Below are positions 8,550 through 17,696 of a stretch of DNA of 46,853 bases, in pieces. The notes under the pieces were generated by a model. The model made no database searches. It was not told the DNA's origin and saw nothing but the letters and a program-made list of their open reading frames with translations. The DNA is taken from contig JANOQW010000029.1 in the NCBI GenBank assembly GCA_031422335.1, positions 1 through 46,853 on the forward strand. The letters run 5' to 3'. Source of the DNA: Methylotenera_A sp031422335. GTDB taxonomy: Bacteria > Pseudomonadota > Gammaproteobacteria > Burkholderiales > Methylophilaceae. A program made the position numbers and the translations under genes. Positions within the stretch are counted from its first letter, which is position 1; each line of letters opens with the position of its first letter.

Positions 8550-9839
8550 ATGGCACAAGATATAAACTCAACCCGTTTTATTAGCAATCTCACAAAAAAT
8601 TCGATTGCGCTGATTTTGGCAGGTGGTCGTGGCAGTCGCTTAAGAGATTTAACCAGCCACCGCGCTAAGCCAGCGGTGCCGTTTGGTGGCAAGTTTCGTA
8701 TTATTGATTTTCCGCTTTCCAACTGCATTAACTCTGGTATTCGCCGTGTTGGCGTCGTCACACAATATAAGTCACACAGCTTGATGCGCCATATTCAACG
8801 CGGCTGGGGGTTTTTACGCGGCGAGTTTAATGAGTATGTGGATTTGCTGCCAGCCTCACAACAGCGTGACACTGAAGAGTGGTACAAAGGCACTGCTGAT
8901 GCAGTGTTTCAAAATTTAGATATTTTGCGATCTAGCCAAGCGGAATATGTGGTGATTTTGGCGGGCGACCATATTTACAAAATGGATTATGGCCAAATGT
9001 TGGCCTGCCATGTGCGTAACAATGCCGATATGACGGTGGCGTGCATTAATGTACCACTAGAGGAAGCCAAAGGTTTTGGCGTGATGGCGGTAGATGCTGA
9101 AGATAGAATTGTTGAGTTTGCAGAAAAACCTGTCAAGCCCAAACACATGCCAGGCGACCCAACACAAGCGCTCGCCAGCATGGGTATTTATGTGTTTAAT
9201 GCGGGTTTTTTGTACGACCAACTGATGCACGATGCAGAAGATAAAAACTCTACGCATGATTTTGGTGGTGATATGATTCCTTACTTAATTTCGCGCGCGC
9301 GCGTTTACGCGCATCGCTTTGCTGAGAGCTGTGTCGGTGCAAGGAATGGTTTCCACTACTGGCGCGATGTTGGTACGGTAGATGCCTATTGGCAAGCTAA
9401 TATGGAATTGACCAGGGTGATTCCAGAGCTGAACATGTATGATAATTTATGGCCAATTTGGACGTATCAAGAGCAGCTGCCACCTGCTAAGTTTGTGTTT
9501 AATGACAAAGATAGAATGGGCAAAGCAACTGACTCCTTGGTGTCTGGCGGCTGCTTAATCAGCGGCTCATGTATTACTAGCTCGGTATTATTTTCTAACG
9601 TGCGCGTGCATAGTTATTGCGAGATTGAGGGCGCAGTGATTTTGCCTAACGTGGTAGTGAACCGCCATGCTAAGCTTAAAAACGTGGTGGTTGATAAAGG
9701 TGTACATGTGCCAGAAGGCATTGAAATTGGCTTCGACCCAGTGGCCGATAAAAAACGCTTTTATGTGTCAGAAAAAGGCACGGTATTGGTTACGCGTGAA
9801 ATGCTGGGGCAATTTAGGCCCATCACCTATAGCAATTAA
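8550..9839 (+). CDS. glgC: Glucose-1-phosphate adenylyltransferase
   Basis: Makes ADP-glucose from ATP and glucose 1-phosphate, the committed step of glycogen synthesis. The 429-residue protein has the nucleotidyltransferase motif ALILAGGRGSRLRDLT near the N-terminus, the substrate-binding FAEKP region, HDFGGDMIP and YWRDVGTVDAYWQANMEL, then a left-handed beta-helix domain that normally carries the allosteric site. A strong AAGGAG (8536-8541) sits 8 nt before the ATG. It leads a rightward run of glycogen genes. A glycogen synthase gene (glgA) and a phosphorylase gene are not in this window. Confidence 0.97.
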   Translation: MAQDINSTRFISNLTKNSIALILAGGRGSRLRDLTSHRAKPAVPFGGKFRIIDFPLSNCINSGIRRVGVVTQYKSHSLMRHIQRGWGFLRGEFNEYVDLLPASQQRDTEEWYKGTADAVFQNLDILRSSQAEYVVILAGDHIYKMDYGQMLACHVRNNADMTVACINVPLEEAKGFGVMAVDAEDRIVEFAEKPVKPKHMPGDPTQALASMGIYVFNAGFLYDQLMHDAEDKNSTHDFGGDMIPYLISRARVYAHRFAESCVGARNGFHYWRDVGTVDAYWQANMELTRVIPELNMYDNLWPIWTYQEQLPPAKFVFNDKDRMGKATDSLVSGGCLISGSCITSSVLFSNVRVHSYCEIEGAVILPNVVVNRHAKLKNVVVDKGVHVPEGIEIGFDPVADKKRFYVSEKGTVLVTREMLGQFRPITYSN

Positions 9840-9893
9840 ACTAGAAAAGCTTGCCGTAAACTTTAATTCAATACCTTTTAATCATACCAATCA

Positions 9894-11651
9894 ATGAACA
9901 GAACCCAGGCACCCGCTAAGCTTTTAGTCAATATTTTCTGGCACATGCACCAGCCCGATTATCGTGATTTGATTACCGGCGAGTACATTTTGCCGTGGAC
10001 GTATTTGCATGCCATTAAAGATTACTCTGACATGGCGCATCACCTAGAAGCCAATGTTAAAGCACGGGTCACCTTTAATTTCGTACCTATTTTGCTGGAT
10101 CAGCTTGAAGATTACGTAGCGCAGTTTGCTAGCAAAAAAATAAAAGACCCGTTATTGCAAATGTTGGGGGCAGATAGTTTGGATCATCTCTCACCCGAGC
10201 GTTGTGAGCTGATTATCGAGAGCTGCTTTAAAAGCCATCACGAGAAAATGCTGTCGCCTTATATTGCTTATCAGCGCTTATATCATATGTACCAAGTGGC
10301 AAGTCAAGGCGATGATGACCTCAATCTGCAATATTTCTCGGCTCAGTACAAAGCTGATTTGTTGGTATGGTACCACTTGGCGTGGATGGGCGAGAGCATT
10401 AAGCGTGGCAATAGGTTGGTGCAATCTCTTATCTCTAAAGGTAGTCACTTCAACGTAAAAGATCGTCAGGCTTTGTTTACGTTGGTGGGTGAAATTATTA
10501 GCAATTTAATCCCACGTTATAAAGCCCTGCAGCAAAAAGGCCAAATAGAAATCTCTAGCACGCCGCATCACCACCCCATATTGCCGCTACTGTTGGATTT
10601 TAACAGTACGCTAGATGCCATGCCTAGCGCCGCTTTACCACTGGCATCGCAATACCCAGGTGGCGAGATGCGCGCCATTAGCCATGTGCAGAAAGCGCAA
10701 ATTTCGCACGCACGTCGATTTGGCGAAAAGCCAGGTGGTATGTGGCCAGCTGAAGGCTCTGTATCTAAAGCTGCACTATTGTTATTGGCCAAACAAGGTG
10801 TTAAATGGGCGGCTTCGGGCGAAACTGTGTTGACCAATAGTTTGTTGAAATCTAACCCTAAAAAAACGCTGATTTCTCACCATGATTATTTGTATAAGCC
10901 TTACAAAATTAGTGATGGCGACAATGAAATTGTGTGTTTTTTTAGAGACGATAGATTGTCTGACAAAATTGGTTTTGAATACGCCAAAATGCACAGTACC
11001 GATGCAGTAAACGATTTTATTCACGATTTAGAGCAAGTGCGTACCAGTTTTCAAGCGCATGAGAATCCAGTAGTAAGCGTGATTTTAGATGGCGAAAACG
11101 CCTGGGAGTATTATCCATACAACGGCTATTATTTTTTAACCGAGCTGTATCAAGCGCTTAGCAACCACCCAGAGATTGAAATGGTGACACAATCAGAAGT
11201 GTTGCAAGCCATTGAAAATCCTAGTAAAAGTGCCTATAAAGTATTTTGTGGCAACTTGCCAGAAATTGCTGCAGGTAGCTGGGTGTATGGCACTTTTAGC
11301 ACTTGGATAGGCAGCAAAGATAAAAACCGTGGCTGGGATTTGTTGTGTGAGGCAAAACTGGCCTACGACCAAGTATTGGCTGCTGGCAACTTAACGACAG
11401 CAGAGCTTGAGAATTGCGAAAACCAGCTAGCAGTGTGCGAAGGCTCTGACTGGTTTTGGTGGTTGGGCGATTACAACTCTGCTGCTAGCATTAGCAGTTT
11501 TGACCAGCTGTATCGGCGCAATTTGAGTAATTTATATGTGCTATTAAAATTGCCAGTGCCAGCTAATTTAGTACATGCCATCAGCGTAGATACTGCGCAA
11601 CAGGCAAACTTAGAACCTCTAAGCGGCACCATGAAACGTGGTAAAGAGTGA
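9894..11651 (+). CDS. Glycoside hydrolase family 57 protein
   Basis: A 585-residue GH57 enzyme, a retaining alpha-glucan-acting family that includes alpha-amylases, 4-alpha-glucanotransferases and branching enzymes. The N-terminus has the family motif HMHQPDYRD. The nucleophile Glu is at about 287 in MWPAEGSVSK, and the acid/base Asp at about 399 in VILDGENAWEYYP. No signal peptide is seen, so it acts on intracellular glycogen or maltodextrin. It lies 54 bp after glgC and 18 bp before malQ, which supports a role in glycogen trimming. Which of the family activities it has cannot be read from the sequence. Confidence 0.9.
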   Translation: MNRTQAPAKLLVNIFWHMHQPDYRDLITGEYILPWTYLHAIKDYSDMAHHLEANVKARVTFNFVPILLDQLEDYVAQFASKKIKDPLLQMLGADSLDHLSPERCELIIESCFKSHHEKMLSPYIAYQRLYHMYQVASQGDDDLNLQYFSAQYKADLLVWYHLAWMGESIKRGNRLVQSLISKGSHFNVKDRQALFTLVGEIISNLIPRYKALQQKGQIEISSTPHHHPILPLLLDFNSTLDAMPSAALPLASQYPGGEMRAISHVQKAQISHARRFGEKPGGMWPAEGSVSKAALLLLAKQGVKWAASGETVLTNSLLKSNPKKTLISHHDYLYKPYKISDGDNEIVCFFRDDRLSDKIGFEYAKMHSTDAVNDFIHDLEQVRTSFQAHENPVVSVILDGENAWEYYPYNGYYFLTELYQALSNHPEIEMVTQSEVLQAIENPSKSAYKVFCGNLPEIAAGSWVYGTFSTWIGSKDKNRGWDLLCEAKLAYDQVLAAGNLTTAELENCENQLAVCEGSDWFWWLGDYNSAASISSFDQLYRRNLSNLYVLLKLPVPANLVHAISVDTAQQANLEPLSGTMKRGKE

Positions 11652-11669
11652 AGCGGGTTAAAAAAGTTA

Positions 11670-13148
11670 ATGGCTGCCGCTAATACATCACAGCTACAAA
11701 CGCGCAGCGCAGGCGTGCTGCTGCATATTAGCTCACTGCCTAGTGGAAATTTTGGTGTTGATGCCTATAAATTTCTCGATTTTCTAGCCGATATTGGCGC
11801 GCATATTTGGCAAACCTTGCCACTTAATAAGCCACACGATGATGGTTCACCCTACCAATGTTTAAGTGCGCATGCGGGTAATCCTGCATTTATCGATTAT
11901 CATGCGATTGTTGCGTTTGGGTTGCTTAAAACTGAAGATTTAGTTGAAAAAGACACCAGGCTGCAAGCCAATAGGCATGCGCTTGCTGGCATGGCATATG
12001 CAAACTATAAACAGCATAAAAATTCACAATTACAGCAAGAATACACGCATTTTTGTCGCGAAAATGTAAGCTGGCTAGGCGATTTTGCTTGTTTTTTGTT
12101 ACTGCGCGATAAGTTTCACCACAGCAGTTGGCACACTTGGCCCACGCCATTTAAAAATAAACAGCCTGCTGTCATTAAACAATTTAAACAGCGCAATGCG
12201 CATAAAATTGGCGTGATTAAATTTACCCAGTTTTTATTTTTTAAACAGTGGCAAGCGCTAAAAGCCTACGCAAATAAAAATGGCATTGCCATGTTTGGCG
12301 ACATTCCAATTTTTGTGGCTTATGACAGCGCTGATGTGTGGGCAAAACCGCACTTATTTAAGCTGGATAAAAATAAGCGTATGCAAGTGGTGGCAGGCGT
12401 GCCACCCGATTATTTCTCAGCTACTGGCCAGCGTTGGGGCAACCCGCACTACAATTGGCAAACTATGAAAATCAACGGGTTTAGCTGGTGGCTGGCGCGC
12501 ATGCGTACACAAAGTCGCATGTTCGATTTAGTGCGTATTGATCACTTTCGCGGCTTAGAATCAGCTTGGGAAATCCCTGAGCATGCAGAGACTGCCGTGG
12601 AAGGCGCATGGATATTGGCTCCTGGCGATGCTCTTTTGAAAGCAATTAAAAAGACCTTTCCAGATTTGCAATTAATTGCAGAAGATTTGGGTGTGATTAC
12701 TGAAGAAGTGAATGCGTTGCGCGAGAAATATGCGCTGCCGGGCATGAAAATTTTGCAGTTTGCCTTTGGTGGTGATGAAACCAACCCGTATTTGCCGCAC
12801 AATATTGAGGTAAATAGTGTGGTTTATACGGGCACGCATGATAATGATACAACGCTAGGTTGGGCATTGCAGTTGGATGAACACACTAAAAATCATGTCA
12901 GCAATGTGCTGGGCGAGATTGATGCAGAAATGCCGCAGGCTTTAATTGCGCTGGCGCTCGCCAGCAAAGCTAATACTGCCATTATCCCAATGCAAGATAT
13001 TTTGGGCTTAGATGGTGCGCATCGTATGAACACCCCAGGCACGGTAGAAAATAATTGGCACTGGCAATTTAATTGGCAGCAGCTTACACAAAAGCATATT
13101 CAAGCCATACAGCACGCGATAAAATTATCAAATCGTTTGAAAAGCTAG
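11670..13148 (+). CDS. malQ: 4-alpha-glucanotransferase (amylomaltase)
   Basis: Transfers maltodextrin segments between alpha-1,4 glucans and releases glucose (GH77). The catalytic nucleophile is Asp291 in LVRIDHFRGLESAW, the acid/base Glu338 in LIAEDLGVITEEV, and the third carboxylate Asp391 in GTHDNDTTLGW. At 492 residues it is the short Thermus-type enzyme without the long E. coli N-terminal extension. Residues 97-108 (RLQANRHALAGM) are encoded by a copy of the dispersed palindrome and fall in a variable surface region between conserved blocks. It follows the GH57 gene closely and precedes a glucokinase that would use the glucose it frees. Confidence 0.95.
   Translation: MAAANTSQLQTRSAGVLLHISSLPSGNFGVDAYKFLDFLADIGAHIWQTLPLNKPHDDGSPYQCLSAHAGNPAFIDYHAIVAFGLLKTEDLVEKDTRLQANRHALAGMAYANYKQHKNSQLQQEYTHFCRENVSWLGDFACFLLLRDKFHHSSWHTWPTPFKNKQPAVIKQFKQRNAHKIGVIKFTQFLFFKQWQALKAYANKNGIAMFGDIPIFVAYDSADVWAKPHLFKLDKNKRMQVVAGVPPDYFSATGQRWGNPHYNWQTMKINGFSWWLARMRTQSRMFDLVRIDHFRGLESAWEIPEHAETAVEGAWILAPGDALLKAIKKTFPDLQLIAEDLGVITEEVNALREKYALPGMKILQFAFGGDETNPYLPHNIEVNSVVYTGTHDNDTTLGWALQLDEHTKNHVSNVLGEIDAEMPQALIALALASKANTAIIPMQDILGLDGAHRMNTPGTVENNWHWQFNWQQLTQKHIQAIQHAIKLSNRLKS
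11956..11989. repeat. Dispersed palindrome copy inside malQ
   Basis: CTGCAAGCC, then the core AATAGGCATGC, then GCTTGCTGG. The inner stem GCAAGC/GCTTGC is perfect, and the outer arms have decayed. It is read in frame as RLQANRHALAG. Core type AATAGG. Confidence 0.75.
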
Positions 13149-13157
13149 GGATAAAAT

Positions 13158-14081
13158 ATGCTGGCGTTAGGCATTGATGTAGGCGGCACCAATATTCGTT
13201 TTGGCGTGTTCGACGGCAATCAGCTCATTGACACTATTCGCATAGAAGCCAATTTAAGCCAGCATTGCAACCATATTTCTAAAGAAAGTGCCGCACTAGA
13301 AATAGTGCGTATTTTATCGAGCGAAATCGTCAATATCATCGAAAAACACCCAGATATTCAAGCTGTTGGCATTGGTTTCCCCGGGTTTATTCATCCCGAC
13401 AGCAAAAAAATTATTCAATCACCCAATTTGCCTGGCTTAAGTTATTTTGATTTGCGGGGCGAGCTGGCAAAAATATTGGATTTGCCCGTTACTATTGAAA
13501 ACGATGCCAATGCCGCGGCATATGGCGAATATTGTTTGGTTGATCAATCAGCAAACAAAACCATGCAAAGCTTAATTTACTTGGGATTAGGCACAGGTGT
13601 GGGTAGCGGCTTGGTGCTCAATGGCAAGCCTTATACTGGCCAACACGGTGTGGCAATGGAAGTAGGCCACATGATTGTAGAGCCGGATGGCAGACCATGC
13701 GGCTGCGGCAATAAAGGCTGCATGGAACAATATGCATCGGCCACAGGTGTGGCTACCAGCTATTTTAAAGCCACCAATAAACAACTGACTGCGCAAGAAA
13801 TTGCAGATTTAGCCAATATTGGCGATAAATTTGCAATCCAAAGTTATGCGCTAGCCGCGCGCGTGCTTGGCCAAAGTTTAGCTAATTTACTAAAAGTACT
13901 AGATGTGAAAAATGTAGTGATTGGCGGCGGCATGACAGGTGCTTGGCCATTAATGCAAAAAGCTTTTAAACAGCGTTTTGAAGCCGATTTAATTCCCGCC
14001 TTGCGTGGTGATATTAAAGTAAAAATATCCACTGCCGAAGACACCGCAGGCATGTTGGGCGCGGCGATGTTAGCTTTGTAA
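13158..14081 (+). CDS. ROK-family glucokinase
   Basis: Phosphorylates glucose (ATP-dependent) to glucose 6-phosphate. The ROK fold is clear: phosphate-binding GIDVGGTNIRFGVF at 5-18, catalytic Asp116 in IENDANAAAYGE, and the ROK zinc site with His171 and Cys181, Cys183, Cys188 in CGCGNKGCMEQYAS. No N-terminal helix-turn-helix is present, so it is a kinase rather than a ROK repressor. The 307-residue length fits. It ends the glycogen/maltodextrin run and completes the route from MalQ-released glucose to Pgi substrate. Fructokinase or N-acetylglucosamine kinase are alternatives within ROK, but context favours glucose. An AGGGAT precedes the ATG by about 7 nt. Confidence 0.88.
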   Translation: MLALGIDVGGTNIRFGVFDGNQLIDTIRIEANLSQHCNHISKESAALEIVRILSSEIVNIIEKHPDIQAVGIGFPGFIHPDSKKIIQSPNLPGLSYFDLRGELAKILDLPVTIENDANAAAYGEYCLVDQSANKTMQSLIYLGLGTGVGSGLVLNGKPYTGQHGVAMEVGHMIVEPDGRPCGCGNKGCMEQYASATGVATSYFKATNKQLTAQEIADLANIGDKFAIQSYALAARVLGQSLANLLKVLDVKNVVIGGGMTGAWPLMQKAFKQRFEADLIPALRGDIKVKISTAEDTAGMLGAAMLAL

Positions 14082-14084
14082 GAA

Positions 14085-14777
14085 ATGGCAAAAAAGTCGC
14101 TAAGATTTGGTATTCAAGATGGTGAGGGTAAGAGAGCTGCTACTTGGAAGTTATGGACTGAGACTAGTGGTGATAATTCTGAAGTTTACTTAACCTGTAG
14201 AGCTTTGGGCGGTGTGCTGAAGTCGAGTTTGCATCAATCAGGTAGTTGGCATACGGCGTACTCTCCAGTTGCTTTTGAAAAACTTTTGAAAGGCCAGCTA
14301 ATTGCAACCCAAAATAGGTTTATTCAACAGTGGCCTAAACCTAACGAGATTGCCCCCGGCATTACACTAGCATTCAGAATAGTTACTCCGTGGTCCGCAG
14401 TAAGTAACTCTATGGAGGTTGGAAATCACAGCAAGGTCAAACGGGTTGAAAATGCGCCAGAAGGTAAAGCTACTGAGATAGATATACTATATTCTAAGTC
14501 AACTACTATAGTTACTGATTGGCCAGGGAAGAATTCAATGAGAACTCGCTTAATCGGTAGCATTACACTAAATAATGGCGAAACTGTTTGGGCGGTTTAC
14601 TGGGTAGTTAATATGCCTAATTTCGAAAGCTGGCCAAAAACAGTGAATATGAATTATTTTAACGGGTGTAGCAAGGAAGATTTAAAAGAAGACGGTTTAA
14701 GAATGTTGGTGTTTGGCTCAGAACCAGATGGTTCTAGAGTTATGTACGATTTTGCGGTGCTAAAAGAGAGTAAATAA
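14085..14777 (+). CDS. Hypothetical protein, orphan gene after glucokinase
   Basis: I do not recognise this 230-residue protein. It has no signal peptide, membrane segment or known catalytic motif. It is a mixed alpha/beta sequence rich in Trp (TWKLWTETSG, GSWHTAYSPV, QQWPKPNEIAPG, NFESWPKTVN) and ends charged. It fills almost exactly the space between the glucokinase stop (3 bp away) and the convergent queG stop (3 bp away). Its codon use by eye (many TTT, GGT, AGT, AGA) seems less adapted than its neighbours, suggesting a recently gained cargo gene. It would be read through from the glycogen operon. There is no Shine-Dalgarno apart from the A-rich run before ATG. Confidence 0.7.
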   Translation: MAKKSLRFGIQDGEGKRAATWKLWTETSGDNSEVYLTCRALGGVLKSSLHQSGSWHTAYSPVAFEKLLKGQLIATQNRFIQQWPKPNEIAPGITLAFRIVTPWSAVSNSMEVGNHSKVKRVENAPEGKATEIDILYSKSTTIVTDWPGKNSMRTRLIGSITLNNGETVWAVYWVVNMPNFESWPKTVNMNYFNGCSKEDLKEDGLRMLVFGSEPDGSRVMYDFAVLKESK

Positions 14778-14780
14778 TTA

Positions 14781-15857
14781 TTATTGATGCTGTTGCAAAG
14801 CCCACATCACATGCTCTCGCAGCAATCCATTCGCATCATTTTCACGTTTTTTTAATGCGGCAATAATTTCTGGCGAACTAGGCGCATTACCCAACCCCAC
14901 CGCAATATTGCGTAGCCATTGCGTGTAACCAATCCTATAAATGGCGCTGCCTGCCATTTTTTGCATAAATTCTGCCTCGCTCCAACTAAAACATTCAACT
15001 AAGCTAATATCATCTAAGCCATTGCGTACATTAAAATCGGGTACAGTTGTAATCTCGGCAAATTTATTCCAAGGACAAATGAGTTGGCAATCATCACAGC
15101 CATATACCCGGTTGCCTATCAGTGGCCTGTAAGCCAATGGAATAGCGCCTTTCAGCTCAATCGTTAAATAAGAGATGCAACGTCGCGCGTCAACTTCGTA
15201 AGGCGCAGTAATGGCTTTAGTTGGGCAAATATCGATACAAGCATTGCAGCTGCCGCAATGGTTGCTAGCTTTGGTATTTACAGGTAAAGATAAATTAGTA
15301 TAAATTTCACCCAAAAAAAACCATGAGCCATGATCTTTATTAATCAGCAAGGTATGCTTGCCGCGCCAGCCTAAGCCGGATTTCTCTGCCAATGCCACCT
15401 CTAACACTGGCGCGCTATCAGTGAATACTCTATATTCAAAATCGGGTACATTTTCTGCAATTTTGTCGCACAATTTTTGCAATTTTTGCCGCATCACTTT
15501 GTGATAATCGCGACCAAGTGCATAGCGTGAGATAAACGCCGCTTTGTCATCTGCCAGCACGCCCCAGCTGGCTTTTGCGGCAAGTGGCATGTAATCTAGC
15601 CGCGCGCTAATCACGCGCACCGTATTTGGTACTAAATCGGCAGGCCGCGTGCGCTTTGTGCCATGTTTTGCCATATAATCCATGTCACCATGAAAGCCTT
15701 TATTAATCCAAGCTTGGTGTTCGATCTCGGCATTTTTCAAGTCAATATCGGTGAAGCCAATATCAGCAAAGCCCAATTCACGCCCCCAGCGCTTGATGTC
15801 AGCCGCCAGCCCAGTCAATTCGTTGGTAGTAAAATCGTCATTGTTTAAAGATTGCAT
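14781..15857 (-). CDS. queG: Epoxyqueuosine reductase
   Basis: Performs the last step of queuosine biosynthesis, reducing epoxyqueuosine in tRNA wobble position 34 with cobalamin and two [4Fe-4S] clusters. The 358-residue protein shows FTDSAPVLEVALAEKSGLGW, holding the conserved catalytic Asp, then two cluster motifs: CGSCNACIDICPTKAI and YGCDDCQLICPWN. The C-terminus is HEAT-like (EIIAALKKRENDANGLLREH). I chose ATG at 15857; a GTG one codon earlier is also in frame. It is divergent from tsaE with essentially no intergenic space, as in E. coli where queG (yjeS) also faces tsaE. Confidence 0.95.
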   Translation of the reverse strand: MQSLNNDDFTTNELTGLAADIKRWGRELGFADIGFTDIDLKNAEIEHQAWINKGFHGDMDYMAKHGTKRTRPADLVPNTVRVISARLDYMPLAAKASWGVLADDKAAFISRYALGRDYHKVMRQKLQKLCDKIAENVPDFEYRVFTDSAPVLEVALAEKSGLGWRGKHTLLINKDHGSWFFLGEIYTNLSLPVNTKASNHCGSCNACIDICPTKAITAPYEVDARRCISYLTIELKGAIPLAYRPLIGNRVYGCDDCQLICPWNKFAEITTVPDFNVRNGLDDISLVECFSWSEAEFMQKMAGSAIYRIGYTQWLRNIAVGLGNAPSSPEIIAALKKRENDANGLLREHVMWALQQHQ

Positions 15858-15860
15858 CAC

Positions 15861-16331
15861 GTGAAGAATTTTACATTAAATTTAGATAACGAAGCGGCTA
15901 CACTGGCCTGCGGCGCACGCTTTGCTAAAATATTGCAAGCTGGCTTAGTTGTGTATTTGCATGGCAATTTAGGTGCTGGCAAAACCACTTTTACGCGTGG
16001 TGTGTTGCATGGGCTAGGGCATGTTGGCAAGGTTAAAAGCCCTACTTATACATTGGTAGAGTCATACAATTTAATTCTAAATAATAACTTTAAGTATATT
16101 CTTTATCATTTTGATTTATATCGTTTTACTTGTGAAGAAGAATGGGATGCGGCGGGCTTTAGAGAGTACTTTAACCCGCAAAGTATTTGCATAATAGAGT
16201 GGCCAGAAAAAGCCGAGCATATACTGCCCACACCAGATGTGCATGTGCAACTTTCGCTTTATAATACTGGGCGACACATAGAATTTTCGGCAGGCACGTC
16301 TTTAGGAAATCAATGCTTAACAAACTTTTAG
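15861..16331 (+). CDS. tsaE: tRNA threonylcarbamoyladenosine biosynthesis ATPase TsaE
   Basis: TsaE is the P-loop ATPase that works with TsaB and TsaD to make t6A37 in ANN-decoding tRNAs. The Walker A motif HGNLGAGKTTFTRG, then SPTYTLVESY, FDLYRF and IEWPEKAEHILP are all diagnostic. I chose the GTG at 15861, which avoids overlap with queG; a TTG at 15852 would add MHH and overlap queG by a few bases. The 3' end overlaps amiC by 19 bp, so the two are translationally linked. Its place in queG-tsaE-amiC-mutL-miaA is the conserved gammaproteobacterial and betaproteobacterial order. Confidence 0.92.
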   Translation: MKNFTLNLDNEAATLACGARFAKILQAGLVVYLHGNLGAGKTTFTRGVLHGLGHVGKVKSPTYTLVESYNLILNNNFKYILYHFDLYRFTCEEEWDAAGFREYFNPQSICIIEWPEKAEHILPTPDVHVQLSLYNTGRHIEFSAGTSLGNQCLTNF

Positions 16332-17677
16332 CGCCAATATTGATGGCCATTTTTATTGGCTGTATGCTCGTCAATACCAGTGCGCATGCCGCCAACACCA
16401 TCACCGCTGCCCGCGTGTGGCCTGCGCAGGAGTACACACGTATTGCCATGGAATCGACCGCGCCAATTAGATACCAGCTGCTGATTTTAAAAAATCCTGA
16501 TCGTTTGGTGCTAGATATTGAAGATGTTGAGCTTACGCCCGTTTTAAAAGCCTTATCGGATAAAATTATTTCGGATGACCCCTACATTAAACAAGTGCGC
16601 GTGGGCAAATTTAAGCCTGGTGTGGTGCGTATTGCGGTAGATTTAAAAGGTGAGGTGAAATCTAATTTATTTGCTCTCACGCCTGCGGGCGATTACAAAC
16701 ACAGATTAGTGCTAGATATTTACCCGTTGCAAGATGATTTGATGGCCATGCTAGGTAAAAAATCGACAGAATTAGATACTAAAGTGGATAATACAGAACC
16801 CATTATAGAACCGCTGCCACCCAGCACCGATGCGCCTTCTGGCGCACCTTCTGAAACAGATCTAGGCTCAAATTTGCCCCCAAGCACCGAGCCAGCAGAT
16901 AATAAACAGAATAAAACAGAATCACTACCACCAAAAGACACTGCTAAAGACGTGCCTAAAAATAAAGACGATGATCGCCTCATCACCATTGTGCTAGACG
17001 CTGGCCATGGTGGCGAAGACCCAGGCGCGCGCGGTGCCAGTGGCAGCCGTGAGAAGGTGATTACTCTGCAAATTGCCAAAAAACTCAAAGCAAAAATTGA
17101 CGCAGAACCTAATATGCGCGCCATGTTGACACGTGATGGTGATTATTTTGTGCCACTGGGCACGCGCGTGGTGAAGGCGCGAAAGTTTAAAGCGGACTTA
17201 TTTATATCGATTCATGCCGATGCGTTTACCAATCCAGCTGCACGCGGTTCGTCGGTATTTGCGCTATCAGAAAAAGGCGCCACCAGTGCCAGTGCACGAT
17301 ATTTGGCCAAAAAGGAAAACGAATCAGACTTAATTGGTGGCGTCAGCTTGGGTGGAAAAGATCCAGTACTAGCCAAAACACTACTCGATTTATCGCAAGC
17401 GGCCACCATTAACGATAGCTTAAAGCTGGGCAAAGCGGTGCTGGGCAATATTGGCGAGATTAATAAGTTGCACAAAAACCATGTCGAGCAAGCAGGTTTT
17501 GCCGTACTAAAATCGCCAGACATCCCGTCGATATTGGTGGAGACCGCCTTTATTAGCAACCCTGAAGAAGAGAAAAAGCTGATTGATGATGTTTACCAAG
17601 ACAAGTTGGTCGATTCTATTTTAAATGGCATTAAAAAGTATTTCTCTGGAAACCCAGCGCTGGCCAAGACTAAATAA
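16313..17677 (+). CDS. amiC: N-acetylmuramoyl-L-alanine amidase (AMIN + Amidase_3)
   Basis: Periplasmic zinc amidase that cleaves septal peptidoglycan to separate daughter cells. The 454-residue protein has a Sec signal peptide (cleavage after about 26, SAHA|A), an AMIN domain at about 30-138 that targets it to the septum, and a disordered Pro/Ser/Thr linker at about 160-218 with repeated PPST and LPP units. The Amidase_3 domain at about 222-448 follows. Zinc ligands are visible as His232 (LDAGHGGEDPGARG), Glu247, the His of ISIHADAF, and the catalytic Glu in LVETAFISNPEEE. No LysM domain is present. It may equally be called AmiB; the choice of symbol rests on the AMIN architecture. Confidence 0.93.
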   Translation: MLNKLLAPILMAIFIGCMLVNTSAHAANTITAARVWPAQEYTRIAMESTAPIRYQLLILKNPDRLVLDIEDVELTPVLKALSDKIISDDPYIKQVRVGKFKPGVVRIAVDLKGEVKSNLFALTPAGDYKHRLVLDIYPLQDDLMAMLGKKSTELDTKVDNTEPIIEPLPPSTDAPSGAPSETDLGSNLPPSTEPADNKQNKTESLPPKDTAKDVPKNKDDDRLITIVLDAGHGGEDPGARGASGSREKVITLQIAKKLKAKIDAEPNMRAMLTRDGDYFVPLGTRVVKARKFKADLFISIHADAFTNPAARGSSVFALSEKGATSASARYLAKKENESDLIGGVSLGGKDPVLAKTLLDLSQAATINDSLKLGKAVLGNIGEINKLHKNHVEQAGFAVLKSPDIPSILVETAFISNPEEEKKLIDDVYQDKLVDSILNGIKKYFSGNPALAKTK

Positions 17678-17696
17678 TCTGGTTTTAGTTAGGTTT

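Noticed and set aside
9292..9303. Alternating CG run of 12 bp in glgC, possible Z-DNA
   Set aside because: It codes for ordinary residues (SRARVYAH) and is too short to claim a structural role.
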